Both the position numbers and the translations under genes were made by a program. Below the pieces are notes generated by a model, which worked only from the letters and a program-made list of their open reading frames with translations, ran no database searches and was not told the DNA's origin. 64,000 nucleotides of DNA from Flavobacterium sp. (lineage in GTDB: Bacteria > Bacteroidota > Bacteroidia > Flavobacteriales > Flavobacteriaceae), in NCBI GenBank assembly GCA_016714905.1, contig JADKBW010000001.1:288443-352442 (forward strand), in the 5' to 3' direction. Shown here piece by piece: positions 9,047 through 19,376 of this stretch (position 1 is the stretch's first letter; each line of letters starts with the position of its first letter).

Positions 9047-9492
9047 TTCGTTAATTTCATTTGAATATGCGGAATGTCGTCTTCCAAGTAAGTTTCGCTT
9101 GTCACCACAAAACCATGGCTTTCATAAAATTTTTGCAGGTATAATTGCGCAGAAATCGTAATTTTCGCAGTATTGAAATAGTCTTTGACGCCGCAAATCG
9201 CTTGTGTCATTAATTCATGTCCCCATTTCTTATCTCGGTAATTTGTACCAACCACAACGCGACCAATAGACGCTTCATCGAAATAATCTCCTGCTCTAAA
9301 AAGTCTCGCATAAGCCACAATTTTTGAATCGTATTCTCCAATTAAGTGCAATGCTTTTTGATCTTTACCATCGATGTCTTGATAAACGCAGTTTTGCTCG
9401 ACAATAAAGACCTCACTCCGAAGTTGCAGCAGATTATATAGCTCTTTTGTAGAAAGCTCGTCAAATCGCCTTATTTTCCATTCTAAACTCAT
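9043..9492 (-). CDS. ElaA-type GNAT acetyltransferase
   Basis: 149-residue GNAT-fold protein closely resembling ElaA: LRSEVFIVEQNCVYQDIDGKD near residues 24-45 and the acetyl-CoA loop IGRVVVGTNYRDKKWGHELM at about 76-95 (Q/RxxGxG/A-like variant). It would transfer acetyl groups to an unknown amine. Its start overlaps the stop of the upstream DUF4837-like lipoprotein gene by four bases, indicating one operon. Acceptor substrate cannot be told from sequence. Confidence 0.88.
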   Translation of the reverse strand: MSLEWKIRRFDELSTKELYNLLQLRSEVFIVEQNCVYQDIDGKDQKALHLIGEYDSKIVAYARLFRAGDYFDEASIGRVVVGTNYRDKKWGHELMTQAICGVKDYFNTAKITISAQLYLQKFYESHGFVVTSETYLEDDIPHIQMKLTN

Positions 9493-10484
9493 CGCTTACT
9501 TTTTTTTGGGTTTTTAATAAATTCAACCGACTTAATAATCGCTTCTAGTTCAAACATTAGATCTCTTTTCTCTTTCGACGGATCATAACAAAACCCTTCT
9601 AAAACAAGAATTCGCTTATTCGCGCGGTCAATAATATTGTAGTTGATAAAAGGTCCCGACATAAAATCGTTTTTGAGTTCCCAGGTGCCTTTAGTTTCAT
9701 ACGTTTCTTTACCCTTGATATTAATATGAAATAAATAGGGCGCATAAGAATCTTCCGTGACCATTTGTGTATTACTTGCCCTTCCATGAATGTAAAGATT
9801 TCCTATAGAATCTCTTTTTCTAATGATACTTTGTGTAATCGGAAGATTCCTATTCAATGCTCCAAGAGGGATTTGATAAATTAATATGCTCGTGTTTCCG
9901 CTGGGAATTTCCTTTTTGAGCCAAATAAATTTGCGTCTTTCCAAAACGTAATTGTAACCGATTGGAATTCGAAGGTCGATCTTGAATTTTCTTCTAATCT
10001 TATTTGTGTTGATCGTTGCAGTATCAATGACACGCTGATTTTCCTCAATTTCGGTTTCGCGCATTTTAGAAATAATTGTTGTCGTGTTCTTTTCAATTAA
10101 GTCCAAAATAATCGGCGTTGTCTTCCCGGAAATATGAATAACATTCTGCGGGCTTGCATATTCATTTTCTATAATTTCAAACCTGTTCTTAGCCTCTTTT
10201 TTGATGACAATAATATTTCTAGAATTGGTCATAAAACCCTCCAATAGTTTAACTGGAAATTGATTGATTGTAAAAAGAGGTTCCTCTTGAGGAAGTCCGA
10301 TGACTGGTGAGGCGAATTTATTTCGAATAGTATCTCCAATTTCGCCATTCCAAAGCGGGTCGTCGATGATGACAGAGATTGTGTTTATTTTGCCTGTTGT
10401 TTTTTCTTTCTCCTTGTTGTTTTTAAACTGGCAAGACTGCAAAAAAACAGAAAAAATAAGCACAAAAAAAAGGGCTTTTTTCAT
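9489..10484 (-). CDS. DUF4837-type lipoprotein
   Basis: 331-residue protein with a lipoprotein signal ending LQSC, lipidated cysteine at position 18. The remainder is a soluble domain repeating mixed beta and charged segments (SVIIDDPLWNGEIGD at the start of the mature part). It resembles the flavobacterial DUF4837 family found beside LysM/transglycosylase genes; function unknown. Membrane anchoring and neighbourhood suggest a role in the envelope. It forms an operon with the acetyltransferase gene downstream. Confidence 0.75.
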   Translation of the reverse strand: MKKALFFVLIFSVFLQSCQFKNNKEKEKTTGKINTISVIIDDPLWNGEIGDTIRNKFASPVIGLPQEEPLFTINQFPVKLLEGFMTNSRNIIVIKKEAKNRFEIIENEYASPQNVIHISGKTTPIILDLIEKNTTTIISKMRETEIEENQRVIDTATINTNKIRRKFKIDLRIPIGYNYVLERRKFIWLKKEIPSGNTSILIYQIPLGALNRNLPITQSIIRKRDSIGNLYIHGRASNTQMVTEDSYAPYLFHINIKGKETYETKGTWELKNDFMSGPFINYNIIDRANKRILVLEGFCYDPSKEKRDLMFELEAIIKSVEFIKNPKKSKR

Positions 10485-10532
10485 ATTGTGTTTACTATGA
10501 AATAAGCCCTAAATTTAGTTAGTTTTTTTTAA

Positions 10533-12825
10533 CTATCCGTTGATTTTCAATTTCATTCCTGGTTTTAAGGAATTACCGTTGATTCCATTCCATTTTTTAA
10601 TGTCTGAAACGCTAACTCCTGGGTACTTTTTAGCAATACTAAATAACGAGTCCCCTTTTTTTACATAGTAATGATCGTCTTCTCTATCCACTTTAGAATG
10701 TTTTTCCTTTTTGGAAGATTTCTCTGCAATGGTTTGACTATTATCTACAATTAATTTCTTAGCCACGATTAACTTGTCTCCTAACTGAATATTATCATCT
10801 GATAATTCATTCCACAGCTTGATATCAGAAACTGCCACATTATTCTTTCTGGCGATACTTCCTAAATTATCTCCAGCTTGAACAGTATATTCAATATTTC
10901 TAATTTCAGTTTTAGGAGCAACTTGTGTTTTATCGTCTTTATTCGTGATGTCTGCAATTTTCAGTTTGCTCTCTAATTGAATGGTGTTGTCTTGCAAATT
11001 ATTCCACTTTTTCAATTCATCTATGGTAATATTGTGCTTTTTAGCAATCGTTGACAAATTATCTCCTTGTTCTACGATATAAAAATCTTCAGGTTTCTCA
11101 GTATTTTCAACCGCTTCTTTTTTAGATTTCTCAGTTGCGGCAATGTTCTCTGATTTTACTAATTTCTTCACTGTTGTAACAACACGTTCATTGGTAATAA
11201 TTTTCGAGACTCTTTCCTAATGCTACATTGTTGTCTTTTTAGCTTATTCCATTTTTTGATATCAGACATCGCAACATCATATTTTGCTGCAATTTCGCCC
11301 AAATTATCCCCTTTTTTCACTTTGTGAAATTTAGTAACATCTTGAAACGAAACTACTTTTTCTTCCTTGTAAACTTTCTGATCTTTCGGCGTCACTTGTG
11401 CTATAGCAGTAGTAACTGTCGTTGTTGACTTTGAAACACTTGCAACTGCAGTAGAATCTGCTTTAGGTTTCTTAACTCGAGCAGCAATTCGTTCGCTAGT
11501 AATGATTTTCAATTTTCTTCCCAACGGTGCTTTATTGCTCTTCAGTTTGTTCCATTTTTTAATATCTGACATTGAAACATCATAACGATCGGCAATTTCA
11601 CTCAAATTATCTCCTCGTTTGACTTTGTGAAATTTAGTCCTTGAAACGGTATAACTTTCACCACTTTCGATAGAATCACGCGACGCCAAAGAAGTTTGGA
11701 AACGAGAAAATGGTCTCTCACGTTGATCCAGCTCGTGCTGAACATAAGCATAAATCTTTTCTTCGTTGGAAGTGAAAACAGCAATTTTATCTAGAGGTAA
11801 TCTCAAAAAGTGTTTGTTGTCGAAATATGCGGGCACCACATTTAACTTGAATTGTGGATTCAACATTTGTAATTGAGCCACAGGAATATCCAATAAATCC
11901 GATAGTTGTTTGAAAGAGATTTGCTTCTGAATCATAATCGTATCGGTAGCAAAATGCTTGACTGCTGCTCTACTTGGAACTATACCGTGCTCTTTATGGT
12001 ATTCGTAGATATACATTGTCGCCAAAAAGCAGGCACATATCCTTGTGTTTCTTGTGGTAAATACTTTCTGATATTCCAAAAGTTTTGCTGTCCACCTGAA
12101 CGTCTAATCGCTTTGGCAACGTTTCCTGGTCCAGAATTGTAAGATGCTAAGACTAAATCCCAATCGCCAAATATTTTGTACATATTGGTCATGTACTGCG
12201 CTGCTGCTTCACTAGCTTTTAACGGATCGCTTCGGTCATCAACATAAGAATCAATCTTCAAATTGTATTGTTTTCCGGTTTGATACATAAACTGCCACAG
12301 TCCCGTAGCACCCACTCTTGAAACCGCTTTAGGGTTTAAAGCTGATTCCACTACTGCTAGGTACTTTATCTCCAAAGGAACGTTTTGTTTGGCTAAAGCA
12401 TCTTCAAAAAGAGGGAAATAATATTCTGAAATTGCCATCAAACGCTCATACGCTTTCTTTCTATTCTTTAGAAATGACTTGATGATGTTTTCTAAACCCT
12501 GATTGTATTCGATATGAAACGGAGATTTAGAGTCCATATCTTTCAATCGCTGTTTCAATAACGCTGTTGGCAATTCATAATCAACCTTCTCATCAAGGTT
12601 GATGTTCTTGATGTCGTTTTCCAGGTCGTTATACAAATCTAAACTGGTCAATTCCTTCATCCACAAGCTATCTACGCAAGAAGCGATATTGTCTTTGATG
12701 AATGTTTTTTTAATGGAATCGAGATAGGATACATTACTTTGGGGCTTAGTGAAAAGATCCTGTGCGAAGGTCGTGTTGACTAAAAATAGTACGGTGACGA
12801 CGGTAATTATTTTTTTTAATTTCAT
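10533..12825 (-). pseudogene. MltD-like lytic transglycosylase with five LysM repeats, frameshifted
   Basis: One gene read in pieces: 12825-12030 (signal peptide MKLKKIITVV...TTFAQ and the SLT domain with catalytic E in AVVESALNPKAVS and GATGLWQFM, AYNSGPGN), about 12030-11240 (end of SLT plus two LysM), and about 11200-10533 (three more LysM, each GDNLxxIAxK...KKWN). Joined, it is about 760 residues and would cut peptidoglycan glycan strands while bound to the wall. Breaks: a lost A in the A5 run at 12024-12028, which interrupts VPAFLATMYIYEYH; an extra base at 11236-11240; and another extra base near 11201-11204. All are in or next to homopolymers and the protein sequence on both sides is well kept, so sequencing error is at least as likely as true inactivation. 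Confidence 0.85.
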
Positions 12826-13034
12826 AAAGTATATTTTTATTTCTGTAGGTAGAAAGTATGTTCTTAAGAGTCTAAAATTTGTCTTTTAGAGGGCTTCAAT
12901 AATTTCAAATCGTTCTAATTCAAAACATTGTCCGAGGCAAAAATAGGAATCTTATAATAATTAAAGCTACGTTTATAACTTAAAATTGTCCTAAATATTG
13001 TAAAAAGTCGCTTTTAGTCGTGTTAATTGTGATT

Positions 13035-14222
13035 TTAATCGAGGATTGCAGCAATTCCTGGTAAGGTTCTTCCTTCGAGCATTTCGAGCATGGCGCCACC
13101 GCCAGTCGACACATAACTCATCTTTTCTTCCAATCCAAATTGTTTTACGGCCGATACAGAATCGCCACCACCAACCAAAGAAAAGGCGCCGTTTGCAGTA
13201 GCTCCAGCGATATCATTGCCCAATTCGATGGTTCCGTTCGCAAAAGACGGCATTTCGAAAACGCCTAAAGGTCCGTTCCAAAGAATGGTTTTAGATTCAA
13301 GAATGACTTTTTTGAAGTTTTCCAATGATTTTGGACCGGCGTCTAAGCCTTGCCAACCATCAGGAATATTGTTGACATCTACAACTTGCGTCTTCGCGTC
13401 GTTAGAGAATGCATCTGCAGCAACAACATCAACCGGAATATGAATTTGTACTCCTTTTTCCTTGGCCAAACGCAAAATTTCTAAAGCCAATTCTTGTTTG
13501 TCGTCTTCACAAATAGAATCGCCAATTTTTCCGCCGAGCGCTTTTACGAAAGTGAATGTCATTCCACCGCCGATAATCATGTGATCTACTTTGTCTAAAA
13601 TATTTTCAATCACCGTGATTTTTGAAGATACTTTTGAACCTCCAAGAACTGCAGTTACCGGTTTCTCGCTATTTTTTAAAACTCTATTTAAACTTTCTAT
13701 TTCACGAGCCAATAACATTCCGAAACATTTGTGGTTTGGGAAGAATTGCGCAATAATTGTAGTCGATGCGTGTGCGCGATGCGCGGTACCAAAAGCATCA
13801 TTCACGTAGATATCGCCTAGTGAAGCCAATTCTTTTGAAAATGCTACATCGCCGGCTTCCTCTTCGTTGTGAAAACGCAAATTTTCTAACAATAAAACTT
13901 CTCCTGCTTTTAGATTTGCCGCAGCCGTTTGTGCTGGTTCTCCAATACAATTTTCAGCGAATTTTACCGAAACGCCTAGAATTTCGGATGCGGTGGAAAG
14001 AATATGCTTTAAAGAATATTTTGCTTCCACGCCTTTTGGTCTTCCTAAGTGCGACATCAAAATGACACTTCCGCCATCGGCAAGGATTTTATCGATGGTT
14101 GGTTTAGCAGCTTCAATTCTGGTGGCATCGGTCACATTGAAATTTTCGTCTAAAGGCACATTAAAATCAACGCGAATGAGTGCTTTTTTGTCTTTGAAAT
14201 TGAAGTCAGCTAGTGTTTTCAT
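13035..14222 (-). CDS. pgk: Phosphoglycerate kinase
   Basis: 395 residues, full length for the family. It catalyses 1,3-bisphosphoglycerate + ADP to 3-phosphoglycerate + ATP in glycolysis. Diagnostic segments are present: RVDFNVPLD near the start, SHLGRPKG, LLLENLRFH, VNDAFGTAHRAHAS (substrate arginines and histidine), VLGGSKVSSK and the nucleotide-binding VGGGDSVSAV and STGGGAMLE. The 12826-13034 gap downstream holds no gene that I can see. The gene is monocistronic between the transglycosylase and the divergent holB. Confidence 0.97.
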   Translation of the reverse strand: MKTLADFNFKDKKALIRVDFNVPLDENFNVTDATRIEAAKPTIDKILADGGSVILMSHLGRPKGVEAKYSLKHILSTASEILGVSVKFAENCIGEPAQTAAANLKAGEVLLLENLRFHNEEEAGDVAFSKELASLGDIYVNDAFGTAHRAHASTTIIAQFFPNHKCFGMLLAREIESLNRVLKNSEKPVTAVLGGSKVSSKITVIENILDKVDHMIIGGGMTFTFVKALGGKIGDSICEDDKQELALEILRLAKEKGVQIHIPVDVVAADAFSNDAKTQVVDVNNIPDGWQGLDAGPKSLENFKKVILESKTILWNGPLGVFEMPSFANGTIELGNDIAGATANGAFSLVGGGDSVSAVKQFGLEEKMSYVSTGGGAMLEMLEGRTLPGIAAILD

Positions 14223-14306
14223 GGAAGTTTAGTTTTTTAAATCTGCTGCAAATATACATTTAAATTTTTTTTGAGAAATCCTACGAAGTACAAAACGTGT
14301 TTGAAT

Positions 14307-14405
14307 AGCCCCGATTAAAGCGGCATCCTTTTTTGTTTTTAAAAAGACACCTCGACTGCGCTCGAAGTGACAATAAAACAAAAAAGATATAGCGGAAAGC
14401 GGGAC
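14307..14405. repeat. Imperfect palindromic intergenic repeat of flavobacterial type
   Basis: The left arm (CCCCGATTAAAGCGGCATCC then TTTTTTGTTTTT) and right arm (AAAACAAAAAAGATATAGCGG then AAAGCGGG) are imperfect inverted copies around a central segment with GACTGCGCTCGA. I recall similar elements scattered between genes in Flavobacterium genomes. The copy here lies between divergent pgk and holB and could form a large hairpin in RNA from either strand. Confidence 0.6.
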
Positions 14406-14449
14406 TACGGTTGAATCGTGACGAAATGTGCTGCTCCGAATCAATAAGC

Positions 14450-14480
14450 TTTGGCTCTTGGCAACTTTCTGTTATATTTG
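14450..14480 (+). promoter_or_regulatory. Bacteroidota-type promoter of holB
   Basis: TTTG at 14450-14453, 19 bases, then TATATTTG at 14473-14480: an exact consensus promoter. The holB ATG begins only four bases after the -7 box, so the transcript should start at or very near the ATG and may be leaderless. Confidence 0.65.
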
Positions 14481-14483
14481 CTC

Positions 14484-15632
14484 ATGCTATTTTCAGAAAT
14501 TTTAGGCCAGGATTACATCAAGAATCACTTGACGAAAAGCGCACTTTCGGGACGTATTCCGCATGCGCAATTGTTTGTCGGACCAGAAGGTTGCGGCACT
14601 TTGGCGATGGCGATTGCTTATGCACAGTTTATTTTGTGCAACAATCTTGATTCTGAAAATGCTGGCGGGAATGAAGCATGTAATTTGAAATTTCAAAATC
14701 TTTCGCATCCGGATTTGCATTTTGTGTATCCGACGGTAACGACTGAAGATGTAAAAACCAAACCTAAAAGCCTTGATTTTATTGGTGATTGGCGACAATT
14801 CGTTGCGGAAAATCCGTATGGGAGTTTGTTTGATTGGTATCAAGTGTTGGGTGTGCAAAACAAGCAAGGTGAAATTCGAGTTGAAGATGCACAGGAAGTT
14901 TTGAAATCTTTGGCTTTAAAATCCTATGAAGGCGGCTATAAAGTCATGATTGTTTGGATGGCGGAAAAGATGAATATTTCTGCGTCGAATAAGTTGCTGA
15001 AACTATTGGAAGAACCTGCGGATAAAACTTTGTTTATTTTGATTGTTGAAAATGAAGAAGATTTGATTCAGACCATTCGTTCGCGTTGCCAAGCGTTGCA
15101 TTTTGGCGCTTTACCTGAAAAGGAAATCACGGCTTCGTTGGTTTCACGTGAAAATATCGAACCTCGATTGGCGTCTAAAATAGCACATCAAGCGCAAGGG
15201 AATTATAATAAAGCTCTACAATTGCTTCAAGAAAATGGCGAGGATGCGGTTTTTGAAAAATGGTTTGTCGATTGGGTTCGTGCGGCTTTTAGAGCTAAAG
15301 GCAATGCGGCTGCGATTCAAGATTTGATTGCTTGGAGTGAGCAAATTGCTGGTTTAGGTCGCGAAACTCAAAAGAAATTCTTGAGTTATTGCATTACGAT
15401 GTTTCGTCAGGCTTTGTTGTTGAATTATCAAACGACGAGTTTGGTTTTTATGGAGCCGAAAATCGAGAAGTTTAAGTTGGAGAATTTTGCGCCTTTTGTG
15501 AATGGCAATAATATTCAAGCTATTTTTCAAGAACTTTCTGACGCGATGTATCACATTGAGCGGAATGGTAATGCGAAAATTGTACTTACGGATTTGTCTA
15601 TAAAGCTGACGCGATTAATTCATAAAAACTAA
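14484..15632 (+). CDS. holB: DNA polymerase III delta-prime subunit
   Basis: 382 residues from the ATG at 14484 (MLFSEILGQDYIKNHL), the start that matches the family; an earlier TTG is in frame but lies inside the promoter. It is the clamp-loader subunit that opens the sliding clamp with gamma/tau and delta. The P-loop position reads GPEGCGTLAMA with no lysine, as expected for a delta-prime subunit that does not hydrolyse ATP. The SNKLLKLLEEPADKTLFIL and RSRCQ (SRC motif) segments are present. The DoxX-like gene follows after four bases. Confidence 0.94.
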   Translation: MLFSEILGQDYIKNHLTKSALSGRIPHAQLFVGPEGCGTLAMAIAYAQFILCNNLDSENAGGNEACNLKFQNLSHPDLHFVYPTVTTEDVKTKPKSLDFIGDWRQFVAENPYGSLFDWYQVLGVQNKQGEIRVEDAQEVLKSLALKSYEGGYKVMIVWMAEKMNISASNKLLKLLEEPADKTLFILIVENEEDLIQTIRSRCQALHFGALPEKEITASLVSRENIEPRLASKIAHQAQGNYNKALQLLQENGEDAVFEKWFVDWVRAAFRAKGNAAAIQDLIAWSEQIAGLGRETQKKFLSYCITMFRQALLLNYQTTSLVFMEPKIEKFKLENFAPFVNGNNIQAIFQELSDAMYHIERNGNAKIVLTDLSIKLTRLIHKN

Positions 15633-15636
15633 TCTG

Positions 15637-16020
15637 ATGGTCAATAGTGCTCCGATACTTATTTTGATTTTTCTAGCAGTAACTTTTATTCAATCTGGTT
15701 ACGATAAAGTCATGGATTGGAAAGGAAACGTCAACTGGCTAAAGGAACATTTTTCCAAAACCCGTTTGAAAAATCATGTGCCTTTGGCCTTGATGCATGT
15801 GCTGATTTTGGAATTGATTTCGGGGGTTTTGTGTATCGTAGGATGCATCGAATTGTTGGTGAATAGCGGTCGTACTTTCGGATTGTATGGCGGCATTTTT
15901 TCGTGTATTACTTTGATCATGCTGTTGTTTGGACAGCGATTGGCGAAAGACTACGATGGCGCAAGAACCATTGTTATTTATTTTGTTCCGGCGGTGATGG
16001 TCGTGTTTTGGTTGAGTTAA
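15637..16020 (+). CDS. DoxX-like small membrane protein
   Basis: 127 residues with four predicted membrane helices (about 4-20, 45-70, 75-97, 105-125). The size, QSGYDKVMDWKGN after helix 1 and the four-helix layout fit the DoxX/DoxD-like family, whose members have been linked to redox or oxidative-stress functions; the role here is unknown. It lies four bases after holB and is probably co-transcribed with it. The stop converges on the helicase gene 32 bases away. Confidence 0.75.
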   Translation: MVNSAPILILIFLAVTFIQSGYDKVMDWKGNVNWLKEHFSKTRLKNHVPLALMHVLILELISGVLCIVGCIELLVNSGRTFGLYGGIFSCITLIMLLFGQRLAKDYDGARTIVIYFVPAVMVVFWLS

Positions 16021-16052
16021 TAAATTGCCCGCAAAACGCAAACTCTTAATGG

Positions 16053-18348
16053 TTATACATTCAAACTCGCCCTGAACAATTTCAATTCATCCCAAGTGAA
16101 CGTATCTCCGTATTTTTCTTTGAGCGGATTGAGGGATTCTTCTTCATAGCCTTCAAAAGCTTGGGCTAAGGCTTTTAATTTATCTTCTGGAAGTACTTCT
16201 GAAATGGTGACGGCTTTGATTTCAATCAATTTTGCTAAGTGCGTGCAAATGGTTTGTTTGGTCAATTTTCTGATATTGGCTATTTCAGAAATGGTGTTTT
16301 TCTCTTGCCAGAGTTCATAGGTCATAAGGAAAGTAGATTTTTTCGGTTCTTTGGTCTTAGCCGCCTTTTTGGATGTATAACGTGCTACATCATATTCGTC
16401 TTCAATCAAGGTTACGTTTTGCGCTTTGAATTCGGTTTGAATGGCCTCGACTTTATTCGATTTGTAATTTCTAATGGCTGTGGTGTTGATGTTCTCTTTT
16501 GAAATTTCCTGTCCCGCTGCAATGGTTTGAATAAGCACTTTCGCTTTCATCATGCGCAGAATGGCTTTGGTTTGTAATTCTTCCAATTCAAGCAACTCAT
16601 CAAAATAGGCTTTGGCTTTTTTGACGCGTTTGATTTCTTCTAATTTCCATAAAATCTCACCAACCAATCCGTCCATCGATTTATAAAAATAATCATAAGC
16701 TGCTTGTATTCTTTCCGAAACAAAATTGATATCTACTGAATCAGCCTCGAATACTTTGTTCAATTGATTTAGAAACTTGCGAGCAGGTTCGACCAATTCG
16801 CCCATGATCTCCGCATTTTGCTTTGCCCAAGCAGCGTGTTTTGCTTTTTCGGAAACTTCTGATTTCTCATTGTAGCTAAATTGATGATTCCTCCATTCTT
16901 GTGCTAAAACCGACCAATCGAAGGTGTTTTTGAGATAGGAATGCACAAACTTTCAAGGTCTCTGTTTGAAGCGTATTGGCTAAAATGGAAGGTTCCACTT
17001 TGTTGGTGGCGTAATTCATGACATCTTGATCGCTCGAAATTCCATTCATTCGAAGCGGAGAAAGCAAAACCAAGCCGTTTAACGAACGAAGTCGAGAAAG
17101 AGCTACGTAGGCCTGTCCGGGAAGAAAAACTTGCGACACGTCGATTGCTGCTTTGTCGAATGTTAGTCCTTGGCTTTTGTGAACGGTAATTGCCCACGCC
17201 AATTTGATCGGATAATGCACAAATGTTCCCAATACTTCTTCTTCGATTTCTTTCGTCATTTCGTTGACGGTGTATCGGATGTTTTGCCATTCGTACTTTT
17301 CGACCGCAATGGAAACGTTTTCTTCGGGGAAGTTCACTAAAATTTCCTCGGCTGACAGCGACTGAACGACGCCCATTTTTCCGTTGAAATATTGCTTGTT
17401 GAAAGACAGATCGTTTTTGACGAACATCACTTGCGCTCCGACTTTGAGTTCAAGTTGCGCATCAACTGGATATATTTTATCTGGAAAGTCTCCGACGATT
17501 TCTGGCAAATACGTGACGAGTTTTCCTTTTAGATCAACTAACGATTGCTGATTAATGGCGTCTGCTTTGGCGTTGTGTGTTGTTAGCGTGATATAACCTT
17601 GATTGGACTTTAGATCAAAATGAGGTTGCACATAGGCGTTGAGTTTTTCGACATCTTTCTTTGTAATTTCATTGTTTCGAAGATTATTTAAAATCGAAAT
17701 AAAAGCATCGTCGGATTGTCGGAATATTTTAGAAAGTTCAATGTAAATCGGCGGATTATTTTGAACCACATGCGAATGGAAAAAGAACTTGCCTTTGTAA
17801 TATCTTTTCAGCACACTCCATTCTTCATCTTTAACAACTGGCGGCAATTGCAGTAGATCGCCGATATACACCACTTGAACACCGCCAAAAGGCATTCTGT
17901 TTTTGCGAATAGACTGCATGGTAAAGTCGATGGCGTCTAACAAATCGGACCGCAACATACTGACTTCATCAATGATTAGCAGTTCCATATTGCGGATCAC
18001 CGCCTTCTTGAGGCCGCTCATTTTGAAATGCCGCATTAGGGTGCTTTTGGTTTCAAATTTTACGAAATCGGAAAAATGTGGCGCAATGGTGTCGGGAATA
18101 AATCCACCGAAAGGCAATTGAAACATCGAGTGAATGGTAACGCCCGACGCGTTTAGCGCCGCAATTCCGGTTGGAGCGACAACTACTGTGTTTTTGTGTG
18201 TGGTTTGAATGATTTCGCGCAGCAGTGTGGTCTTTCCCGTTCCGGCTTTTCCGGTTAGAAAAATAGATCTTTGCGTTTGATTGATAAATTGAAGCGTGTA
18301 TTTGGCTTCGGCTGAGATAGTTTCCATTTGGCTTAGATTAGAAAACAA
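16053..18348 (-). pseudogene. AAA/UvrD-type helicase with C-terminal HTH, frameshifted
   Basis: The first 485 or so residues (18348 down to about 16953) form a superfamily 1 helicase of Pif1/RecD-like type: Walker A GKAGTGKTTLL, Walker B LLIIDEVSM, and late motifs ITVHKSQGLTFDKA and VALSRLRSL. The second part (about 16950 to 16053) has a coiled, charged region and a C-terminal helix-turn-helix segment (TISEIANIRKLTKQTICTHLAKL) of HTH_40 type. In flavobacteria these form one protein of about 760 residues. An extra base near 16950 breaks the frame: removing it joins TLK to FVHSYLKNTFDW. Probable DNA unwinding enzyme; sequencing error is the likely cause of the break. Confidence 0.85.
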
Positions 18349-18360
18349 AAATAGTGATTT

Positions 18361-19287
18361 TTATTTTTCAATGCTTGTTAAATAGTCATTTACAATTTTA
18401 GAGCATTTAAGTGCGCCTTCATTATTGAGATGGTCCGCATCATAGAAATCCACCTCAGAGAAACGAGTATCATCAAATAGATTGAGATAAAACACGTCGA
18501 TTGGATTCTTAGAATGAAACTCGGAACAAGTCTCTTTTATTTTGCTTAATTTGTTTTGATTCAAGTAGCTTTCATACACTTTAGTTTGCGGCATTGAAAC
18601 AATTAACACTTGGATGTTTCGTTGTTTGCATTTCTGAATGATATTGTTGATTCTGCTTTTGTTTACTTCAAAATCCATGAGGCCATCTTCTTGAACAATG
18701 GCTCTGTTTTGCGCCACTTGCGCTGCTGGAATTCGATCTGCTTTCTTGTAATTTGTTCCCCAACCCAGCGAATCGCAATCGAGAATGGTTCTTTTTTTTA
18801 CATAGCGTTTTACTAAATCCCTCGATTTGTAGAAACTTTGAGTGAATGCTAAGCAGTAATTTCTTGGATCAAGTGCAGAAATCAATGGAACTTCGAGATG
18901 CATAAAACGCTGATAATAGAACTTTCGCCAACCATCGTCGCCTGAATTATCTATTTGACTTAGGTTTGTATATTCAATGCAAAACACCACTTGCTTAAGT
19001 TTGGGTAGTTTATCGACATATTTATCGAAGAGCAACTTATCAAAATAAATGGTCTGACTAACGTTGGAGAGATTAAAAGTGTTTCTTGAAAAGCAACTAG
19101 GATTTAGACCGTACAAACAGTGCGAGTCGCCAAACAGAAGCACTTCTATTTTTTGAGAATTCTTATTAATTTCCTGATTTTTAACACTGTAATTATTTGG
19201 GACATTTCTATAGAAAACTTCTAGTGCTACATACATTAACACAAATGGGGCAATAAACAGAAGTAATTTTAGAAAAAATTTCCGCAT
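18361..19287 (-). CDS. SGNH-like membrane-anchored protein
   Basis: 308 residues from the ATG at 19287 (MRKFFLKLLLF); the frame opens 17 codons earlier with a non-membrane stretch. One N-terminal membrane helix (about residues 5-25) precedes an extracytoplasmic domain. VLLFGDSHCLYGLNP and the late FYDADHLNNEGA look like the first and last blocks (GDS and DxxH) of the SGNH/AlgJ-like hydrolase fold. Such proteins may be O-acetylesterases or transferases on surface polysaccharides, but no substrate is suggested by the neighbours. It starts 90 bases after the OmpH gene and downstream of a terminator, so it probably has its own promoter. Confidence 0.6.
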   Translation of the reverse strand: MRKFFLKLLLFIAPFVLMYVALEVFYRNVPNNYSVKNQEINKNSQKIEVLLFGDSHCLYGLNPSCFSRNTFNLSNVSQTIYFDKLLFDKYVDKLPKLKQVVFCIEYTNLSQIDNSGDDGWRKFYYQRFMHLEVPLISALDPRNYCLAFTQSFYKSRDLVKRYVKKRTILDCDSLGWGTNYKKADRIPAAQVAQNRAIVQEDGLMDFEVNKSRINNIIQKCKQRNIQVLIVSMPQTKVYESYLNQNKLSKIKETCSEFHSKNPIDVFYLNLFDDTRFSEVDFYDADHLNNEGALKCSKIVNDYLTSIEK

Positions 19288-19317
19288 GAAGTTACTATGG
19301 GTTTGATTCTTTGTATT

Positions 19318-19351
19318 TATAAAAAAAGCCTCTATCAAAACAGAATGAGGC
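19318..19351 (-). terminator. Terminator of the ompH-side operon
   Basis: On the minus strand AGCCTC pairs with GAGGCT across a 14-base loop and is followed by TTTTTTTAT. It lies about 25 bases after the OmpH-family stop codon and would end the DUF4175-ybeY-mnmG-...-ompH transcript. Confidence 0.6.
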
Positions 19352-19376
19352 TAGTTTTAGTTTCTATAATTCACAA

